13,059 bases of DNA, from positions 1 to 13,059 of the forward strand of contig JAQGJF010000404.1 in assembly GCA_028290765.1 (NCBI GenBank), given 5' to 3'. Made by a program: the position numbers and the translations under genes. This DNA is from Tardiphaga sp. (GTDB lineage Bacteria > Pseudomonadota > Alphaproteobacteria > Rhizobiales > Xanthobacteraceae). Below, in pieces: positions 7,187-13,059 of the stretch; position 1 is the stretch's first letter; the number at the start of each line of letters is the position of its first letter. The notes under the pieces were generated by a model. The model did not search any database and was not told the DNA's origin. It saw nothing but the letters and a program-made list of their open reading frames with translations.

Positions 7187-8266
7187 TCAAGGCCGGATCA
7201 CGGTCAATCGGAACGGACCGGCGTTGGCGGCGGCATGCGCGACGGCTTCATTGACGTGGTCCAGATCGAACGTCGTCGTGTCGAAATGGTCCAGCTTCAA
7301 CAATCCAGAGCGGATCAGCCCGACCAGACGGATGGCGGCGTCCGGCGGATACATCCACACGCCTTGAAGGGTGACGCAGTTTCGCATGATCCATGGATAG
7401 GGCAGATCCAATCCCGGACCTCCGGCCATCCCGACGCCCCCCATCAGCACCACCCGCCCATAAGGTCGCACAGCCATCGCGGCGGCACGCACCGCGGTGG
7501 TGGGCGCAGAGGGCGGCAGCAAATCCAGCACGCAATCGATCGGGCCCGATGCCGCCTGCTTCATCCGTTCGCGATCGTCGTCCTCGTTGCCGCTGAGCGT
7601 CACAGTTCGCAGGCGATCTCCGAAACGTCGCGCCAAATCGTTCAGCACCGTCTCGTTGCGGCCCGGCGCGATGACACACCGCGCGCCCATCGCCAGCGCG
7701 ACGGCCACCGCGGAGCTGCCGAAATTTCCGGTGGCGCCGCTGACAAGAACCGTCTCTCCGGCTTGCAGATTTGCCGCAAGAAAGCCGCCATAGGGCACCA
7801 GCAGCGTGCCCAGAGCGCACCAGGACGCCGCATCCGCCTCGTCGATGGCGCCGATCTTCTTGACGTTCTCGGTCGGCACCCGCAGCCGCTCCGCGAACGA
7901 GCCGTGGCGGAAATGCTTCTGCAGCCGCAGCCCGCCCTCGTCGCGCGCGCTCCAGCCCTGCAGTGTGATGTCGGGCGACACCACATCGTCGCGTGAGCGA
8001 ACGGTCGGATCGCAAAACACCCAGTCGCCGGCAACGAGATGCGTCGCGTCGGGTCCGATCTCGCGTACGCGGCCAATGGCGCCAGGCCCGGGCACCACCG
8101 GCAGGTCGAGCAGATATTTACGTTCGCCGCTGAACACTTCGTTGGCGTAGGACAGGACGCGGGTCGCCACGACATCGACGATGACCTCGCCGGTGCCGAG
8201 CACCGGATCGGGGAACGTTTCGACGGCGAGCGGCGTTCCGAACGCCTTCAGGATGGCAGCTTTCAT
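7187..8266 (-). CDS. Zinc-independent MDR-family oxidoreductase (quinone-oxidoreductase/alcohol-dehydrogenase-like)
   Basis: This is an NAD(P)H-dependent medium-chain dehydrogenase/reductase of 359 residues. The catalytic GroES-like domain spans about 1-155 (GEVIVDVVATRVLSYANEVFSG, then PVVPGPGAIGRVREIGPDATHLVAGDWV). The Rossmann nucleotide-binding domain follows, with VSGATGNFGSSAV at 175-187. The Cys that binds catalytic zinc in alcohol dehydrogenases and the four-Cys structural-zinc lobe are absent, so a quinone-oxidoreductase or enoyl-reductase type reaction is more likely than classical alcohol oxidation; the substrate is unknown. The ATG at 8266 has GGAG about 10 bases upstream. It is divergent from the XRE/MLTR regulator across a 111-base spacer with a palindrome, which suggests it is that regulator's target. 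Confidence 0.85.
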   Translation of the reverse strand: MKAAILKAFGTPLAVETFPDPVLGTGEVIVDVVATRVLSYANEVFSGERKYLLDLPVVPGPGAIGRVREIGPDATHLVAGDWVFCDPTVRSRDDVVSPDITLQGWSARDEGGLRLQKHFRHGSFAERLRVPTENVKKIGAIDEADAASWCALGTLLVPYGGFLAANLQAGETVLVSGATGNFGSSAVAVALAMGARCVIAPGRNETVLNDLARRFGDRLRTVTLSGNEDDDRERMKQAASGPIDCVLDLLPPSAPTTAVRAAAMAVRPYGRVVLMGGVGMAGGPGLDLPYPWIMRNCVTLQGVWMYPPDAAIRLVGLIRSGLLKLDHFDTTTFDLDHVNEAVAHAAANAGPFRLTVIRP

Positions 8267-8329
8267 GGGTCATGGCTCCGTGGAGGGAAGCGCTATCCTC
8301 GCAGGCCTTTTCCGAGCCATGAAGGCCTG

Positions 8330-8349
8330 GTATTATCCTAGGATTATAC
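8330..8349. promoter_or_regulatory. Candidate operator palindrome between MDR gene and MLTR regulator
   Basis: GTATTATCCTAGGATTATAC is an inverted repeat with 18 of 20 positions symmetric and a perfect ATCCTAGGAT core. Its right half holds TATAAT on the - strand (8343-8348), an ideal -10 for the MDR gene, and its left half holds TATTAT on the + strand facing the regulator. Binding here could block both divergent promoters. It is AT-rich in a GC-rich setting. That the adjacent regulator binds it is inference. Confidence 0.65.
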
Positions 8350-8377
8350 AGTCCCCCTCTGGACCCGGAGGCCAACC

Positions 8378-9151
8378 ATGGCGGATCCGCGACGCGTCGA
8401 ATTCGGCGATTTCCTCCGATCACGGCGCGAGAAACTGAGTCCCAAGGCTGTCGGCATTGTGAGCGGCCGACGACGCCGCACCGCCGGCCTGCGACGCGAA
8501 GAGGTCGCCGAACTCGCCGGCATCGGCGTCGACTGGTACATCCGGCTGGAACAGGGCCGCACCGTCAGCCCTTCGGTCACCACGATCGATGCACTGGCCC
8601 GGGCGCTGCGGCTCAGCAAACCCGAACACGCCCATCTGCGTGTACTGGCGCGGGATGCCGACCGGCGCACATTCGCCCTCGAGAACGTTCCCGACTCGAT
8701 CCGGCGCCTGCTCGACACCATCCATCAACCCGCCTACGTCACCGGCCGGCGCTGGGACGTGCTGGCGTGGAATGAAGCCGCCGAGGACATCTTCGCCTTC
8801 GGCCGCCTTAAGGAGACCGATCGCAACACCCTGATCAACATGCTGACCAATCCGCACAGCAAGCAATTGTTCGGGGACGAGTGGTCCGTCATGGCGAGGC
8901 ACATGGTGGCGCAGTTTCGCGCCACGCACGATCTGTGGGCCGGCGACCCCGCCTTCATCGATTTGCTGGGTCGCCTGCGCGACGGCAGTCCGGAGTTCGC
9001 CACCTGGTGGGAAGCCCATGATGTCCGCAACGTCGTGAGCGGCCGCAAACTGATGCACCATCCCACGCGCGGCCTGCTGTGCTTCGAGCATGCCAGCTTC
9101 CAGGCCAATGACGATCCAGCGCTGAAGCTCGTGATCTATACGCCGGTGTGA
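8378..9151 (+). CDS. XRE-family transcriptional regulator with MmyB-like ligand-binding domain (MLTR type)
   Basis: This is a DNA-binding regulator of 257 residues. The N-terminal helix-turn-helix (about 9-90) carries the hallmark RRRRTAGLRREEVAELAGIGVDWYIRLEQGR, in which RREEVAELAGIGVDWYIRLE forms the two core helices. The C-terminal MmyB-like domain (about 108-255) opens with the typical QPAYVTGRRWDVLAWNEAAEDIF and is a PAS-like fold that in this family binds small, often fatty-acid-like, ligands. A good GGAGG ribosome binding site at 8367-8371 fixes the ATG at 8378. Genes of this type are commonly divergent from an oxidoreductase that they control, as here with the MDR gene. The inducer is unknown. 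It ends 12 bases from the convergent potC. Confidence 0.92.
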   Translation: MADPRRVEFGDFLRSRREKLSPKAVGIVSGRRRRTAGLRREEVAELAGIGVDWYIRLEQGRTVSPSVTTIDALARALRLSKPEHAHLRVLARDADRRTFALENVPDSIRRLLDTIHQPAYVTGRRWDVLAWNEAAEDIFAFGRLKETDRNTLINMLTNPHSKQLFGDEWSVMARHMVAQFRATHDLWAGDPAFIDLLGRLRDGSPEFATWWEAHDVRNVVSGRKLMHHPTRGLLCFEHASFQANDDPALKLVIYTPV

Positions 9152-9163
9152 GGGGCACTCGCT

Positions 9164-9973
9164 TCACAGAGGCGCCGCACTCTCACCTTGGGCGCTCGAC
9201 AATTTCGAGGCGAACGACGCCACCACGATAATCATCGCGATCAGGCCGATGATCAGGGTGCAGATGGCGTTGATCTCGGGCTTCACGCCAAGCCGCACTT
9301 CGGAATAGATCCGGATCGGCAACGTCGCCGAACCGGGGCCGGTGGTGAAACTCGCGATCACGAGGTCGTCGAGCGACAGCGTGAAGGCCAGCATCCAGCC
9401 TGCCGCGATCGCCGGCGCGATCAGCGGCAGCGTCACGGCGAGGAACGCGCGGAGCGGATCGCAGCCGAGATCCATCGCAGCCTCCTCCAGGCTGCGGTCG
9501 AGGCCGCGCAGCCGCGACTGCACCACGACGGCGACAAAGCACATCGTCAGCGTGGTATGGGCGATGGTGACGGTCCAGAAGCCGCGCCCGGCGCCGACCG
9601 CCACAAACAGCAGCAATAGCGAAAGCCCGGTGATCACTTCGGGCATCACCAGCGGCGCGTACAGCATGCCGGAAAACAGCGTGCGGCCGCGAAAACCTTC
9701 GCCGCGCGACAGCGCCACCGCCGCCAGCGTGCCGAGCAGCGTCGCCAGCGTCGCCGACACCGAGGCCACCCGAAAACTCATCCAGGCCGCGTCGAGCATC
9801 GCCTGGTCACGGAAGAATTCCGTGTACCAGCGCAGCGACCAGCCGCCCCACACCGTGACCAGACGCGAGGCATTGAACGAATAGATCACCAGAATCACGA
9901 TCGGCAGATACAGAAACGCCAGCCCGAGCGCGAGCGAGGCGACGTTGAAGCGGGAGAGCGTCAGCGGGCGCAT
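9164..9973 (-). CDS. potC: Polyamine-type ABC transporter permease (PotC/PotI-like)
   Basis: This is an inner-membrane permease of 269 residues with about six membrane helices, beginning VASLALGLAFLYLPIVILVIYSF and including LFSGMLYAPLVMPEVITGLSLLLLF. The EAA loop that docks on the ATPase is present (LEEAAMDLGCDPLRAFLAVTLPL). Wording such as SFNASRLVTVWGGWSLRWYTEFF and SLDDLVIASFTTGPG is typical of PotC/PotI permeases for putrescine or spermidine; substrate is inferred from family. It pairs with the potB-like permease upstream, but the genes are 184 bases apart and separated by a palindromic repeat, rather than overlapping as is usual. The ATG at 9973 lacks a strong ribosome binding site. It is the last gene of the run and converges on the MLTR regulator. 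Confidence 0.9.
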   Translation of the reverse strand: MRPLTLSRFNVASLALGLAFLYLPIVILVIYSFNASRLVTVWGGWSLRWYTEFFRDQAMLDAAWMSFRVASVSATLATLLGTLAAVALSRGEGFRGRTLFSGMLYAPLVMPEVITGLSLLLLFVAVGAGRGFWTVTIAHTTLTMCFVAVVVQSRLRGLDRSLEEAAMDLGCDPLRAFLAVTLPLIAPAIAAGWMLAFTLSLDDLVIASFTTGPGSATLPIRIYSEVRLGVKPEINAICTLIIGLIAMIIVVASFASKLSSAQGESAAPL

Positions 9974-10006
9974 GGGAGAGCCCCGCTGGAAAGGGAAGGC
10001 CTATCA

Positions 10007-10132
10007 ACGGGTCGTCCCTGCGAACGCAGGGACCCATAACCCCTGGCTTCGCTGGAGAAGACAGGCGTCAGATCCCGTGCCAAAAATAGATACCGCGCCG
10101 TTTGGGCCCCTGCGGTCGCAGGCACGACTCGT
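10007..10132. repeat. Palindromic repeat element between potB and potC
   Basis: Two inverted arms, 10007-10039 and 10100-10132, match at about 28 of 33 positions. Each arm is itself a hairpin: GTCCCTGCG-AA-CGCAGGGAC (10014-10033, perfect 9-bp stem) and CCTGCG-GT-CGCAGG (10109-10122). This two-hairpin, head-to-head layout is that of a REP doublet. The sequence differs from the other two repeat families in the window. It is inside the apparent pot operon and may lower or stabilise transcripts at that point (inference). Confidence 0.8.
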
Positions 10133-10157
10133 GGTGAGGTCGCGCACGCCCTGCCCA

Positions 10158-11065
10158 TCACCTAACCTCCAGCTGCCGGCGCTGCAGGCGGTCGTAGATC
10201 AACAGCGGCACCAGCAGCAGCACCAGCAGCACCATCGCGGTGGCGGAGGCCACCGGCCAGTCTTTGTTGGTGAAGAATTCCAGCCACAGGGTCTGGCCGA
10301 TCATCATGCTATCGGAGCCGGCGAGCAGATCGGGAATCACGAATTCGCCGACGATCGGAATGAAGCACAGCAACACCCCGGCGCCGACGCCGGGCAGCGA
10401 CAGCGGGAAAGTCACCTGCCAGAACGCCTCGCGCGGCGAACTGCCGAGATCGGCGGCGGCCTCCAGCAGAGCTGGCTCCATCTTGGCCAGCGTCGCATAG
10501 AGCGGCAGGATCATGAACGGCAGATAGGAATAGACGATGCCGAGATACATCGCGCTGTCGGTCGACAGCCATACCACCGGCGTCGACACGATATGCAGCG
10601 CCAGCAGTATTTTGTTGAGCAGGCCGTCATGCTGCAGAATGTTGATCCAGGCATAGATGCGGATCAAAAACGAGGTCCAGAACGGCACGATCACCAGCAT
10701 CATCGCCACGCTCTGCCACCCGCGCGACAGCCGCGCCATGCCATAGGCGATCGGGTAACCGATCGCGAGCAGGATTGCGGTCGAGACCAGCGCCACGACG
10801 AGGCTGCGCAGATAGGACAGGATGTAGAGATCGTCGGATACCAGCAGCCTGAAATTATCCAGCGACAGCGCCGCAAACCCGGCCTTGAACGCCGTCCATC
10901 CCTGCGTCAGGTCGAACACCGGCGTATAAGGCGGCTGCGCGATGGCGGTTTGCGACAGGCCGATCTTCAGTACGAAGCCGAACGGCACCAGGAAGAACAG
11001 CACCATCCAGAGATAGGGCGCGATTGCCGCGAAGCGGGCGGGACGCGCAAAAATGCGGCGCCCGC

Positions 11066-11069
<4 letters not shown>
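10158..11069 (-). CDS. potB: Polyamine-type ABC transporter permease (PotB/PotH-like)
   Basis: This is the first permease of the transporter, 303 residues with about six membrane helices (IAPYLWMVLFFLVPFGFVLKIGLS at the N terminus). The PotB/PotH hallmark IVPFWTSFLIRIYAWINIL is present, as is the EAA loop (LLEAAADLGSSPREAFWQVTFPL), followed by PIVGEFVIPDLLAGSDSMMIG. The ATG at 11069 is chosen because it overlaps the potA stop as ATGA (11066-11069). A GTG at 11105 would add 12 residues lying wholly inside potA and is less likely. Together with potA and potC it forms a complete membrane complex. Putrescine or spermidine as substrate is known for the family but not proven here. Confidence 0.9.
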
Positions 11070-12214
<1,145 letters not shown>

Positions 12215-12323
12215 GATCCTTGCCAGCCCGACGCCCGTGCTACGCTAGCGGTGGATCGGGTTCGGCTCAACCGCGGTACGCCCCGCAGCCACAGGATTGT
12301 CGATCGCCCTCACTCAATCGTGC

Positions 12324-13059
12324 TCATCCGGGATTGGCCATGAACTCCGCCAGCGCTTGCCGGTCCGGTGCCGGCATGGTCAGGCCGAGCTTGGAGCGCC
12401 GCCACAGCACGTCGTCGGGGAAGCGGGCCCATTCCCTGGCCATCAGATAGCGTACTTCCTTAGCCGTGAGATCGGCGCCGAACACCGGGCCGAGGTCGTC
12501 CAGGCCGTGCGCGTCGCCGAGCACGTCCGCGATGCGCGTGCCATAGGCCGCGATCAGCCGGCGGGCATGGTCTTCCCCGAGGAATCGCCAGCGGTCGCGT
12601 GCGCGGTCGACCTGGTCGTCGAACGACGCATGGAGAAAATCGCCTCCCGGCAGCGGCGCCTTCGCGGTCCAGCGCGGCGACATCGGATAGAAGGGCGTCA
12701 ATTTCGTCACCGCGATTTCGGCGCGCCGGCGCGACATCGTGACGTCGCCACCATGGATCGTCAGCAGCGGCGCCCTGCCCCGCCCGTGATCGAACGTCAT
12801 CGTCCCATCCGGCGTGACGCGCCGGCTTTCGGGTTCGATAACCGCATTGGCGCCGGAGACCGCCCGGATGACGTCGGATGGCTCGACCCGTTCGCGAAAA
12901 TACCGGTTCGCCGCATCGCAGAGATAGGCGATCTCGCCCGAGGTCATCGATACGATCGCCGGATCGCCCTTGAACGGTTTTGCGACGGTGCCGATCAGCG
13001 TGAAGTCGCGCTGGTACGGACTGGCGAAGATCAGCCGCCGGTCGCTGTTCTGGAAAACA
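12324..13059 (-). CDS. glpD: Aerobic glycerol-3-phosphate dehydrogenase, C-terminal part (5' end outside window)
   Basis: GlpD oxidises sn-glycerol 3-phosphate to dihydroxyacetone phosphate with FAD and passes electrons to the quinone pool at the inner membrane. About 244 residues are visible, continuing open to the window edge. They contain the FAD-domain block FQNSDRRLIFASPYQRDFTLIGT, the DAANRYFRERVEPSDVI segment, and the GlpD C-terminal domain ending in EWARFPDDVLWRRSKLGL, close to the classical EW-x5-DLLWRR-x-K motif. The internal Met at 12947 is not the start, since conserved sequence continues upstream. The stop is at 12324-12326. It lies 109 bases upstream of potA in the same direction; a functional link between glycerol and polyamine uptake is not evident. 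Confidence 0.93.
   Translation of the reverse strand, partial: VFQNSDRRLIFASPYQRDFTLIGTVAKPFKGDPAIVSMTSGEIAYLCDAANRYFRERVEPSDVIRAVSGANAVIEPESRRVTPDGTMTFDHGRGRAPLLTIHGGDVTMSRRRAEIAVTKLTPFYPMSPRWTAKAPLPGGDFLHASFDDQVDRARDRWRFLGEDHARRLIAAYGTRIADVLGDAHGLDDLGPVFGADLTAKEVRYLMAREWARFPDDVLWRRSKLGLTMPAPDRQALAEFMANPG

Noticed and set aside
5670..7190. Long open frame on - opposite the AsmA gene (506 codons)
   Set aside because: It has a low-complexity Arg/Gly/Ala/His composition typical of the antisense of a high-GC gene and no recognisable domain, while the + strand frame is a clear AsmA protein.
7176..7190. Possible terminator between asmA and the MDR gene
   Set aside because: Only 8 bases separate the two stop codons, and no hairpin with a T-run is visible.

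Overview
The window looks like a chromosomal segment of a high-GC alphaproteobacterium, most likely Nitrobacteraceae (Bradyrhizobium / Rhodopseudomonas / Nitrobacter group). The grounds are the protein sequences, a perfect CtrA-type box (TTAA-N7-TTAA) in front of minC, and GTAGCCCGGATGAG-type palindromic repeats of the kind familiar from this family. The genus is inferred from recall, not from a search. No tRNA, rRNA, CRISPR array, transposase or phage gene was seen.

Region 1 (1-2941) is a cell-division region. The 3' end of a PAS/DivL/PdhS-like sensor histidine kinase gene lies on + and is cut by the window edge. It is followed by a complex palindromic repeat and then, on -, the operon minC-minD-minE plus a fourth small ORF. 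The last three genes are joined by ATGA stop/start overlaps. In front of minC there is a perfect CtrA-type box with a third half-site nearby. Just beyond that lies a degenerate second copy of the last ~118 bases of the kinase gene. The whole min module is therefore bracketed by direct repeats of the kinase 3' end, which is the most unusual structure in the window. A second family of palindromic repeat closes the region.

Region 2 (2942-5219, - strand) is a ketone-body/acetoacetate operon. It reads scoA-scoB (the two subunits of a 3-oxoacid CoA-transferase) and then a GNAT acetyltransferase, with a sigma70-like promoter in front of scoA.

Region 3 (5220-9151) holds an AsmA-family envelope protein on +. 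It converges within 8 bases on a zinc-independent MDR oxidoreductase on -. That gene is divergent from an XRE/MmyB-like (MLTR) regulator on +, and the shared 111-base spacer contains a near-perfect 20-bp palindrome over a TATAAT, a good candidate operator.

Region 4 (9164-13059, - strand) is glpD (its C-terminal part, cut by the window edge) followed by a polyamine-type ABC transporter, potA-potB-potC. No substrate-binding protein gene lies beside it within the window. potA and potB overlap by ATGA, but potB and potC are split by a third palindromic repeat family.

Overall this is mostly core metabolism and cell division. I see no clear new multi-gene system. The points worth follow-up are the repeat-bracketed, CtrA-linked min module with its extra gene, the degenerate kinase ATP lid, and the candidate MLTR operator.
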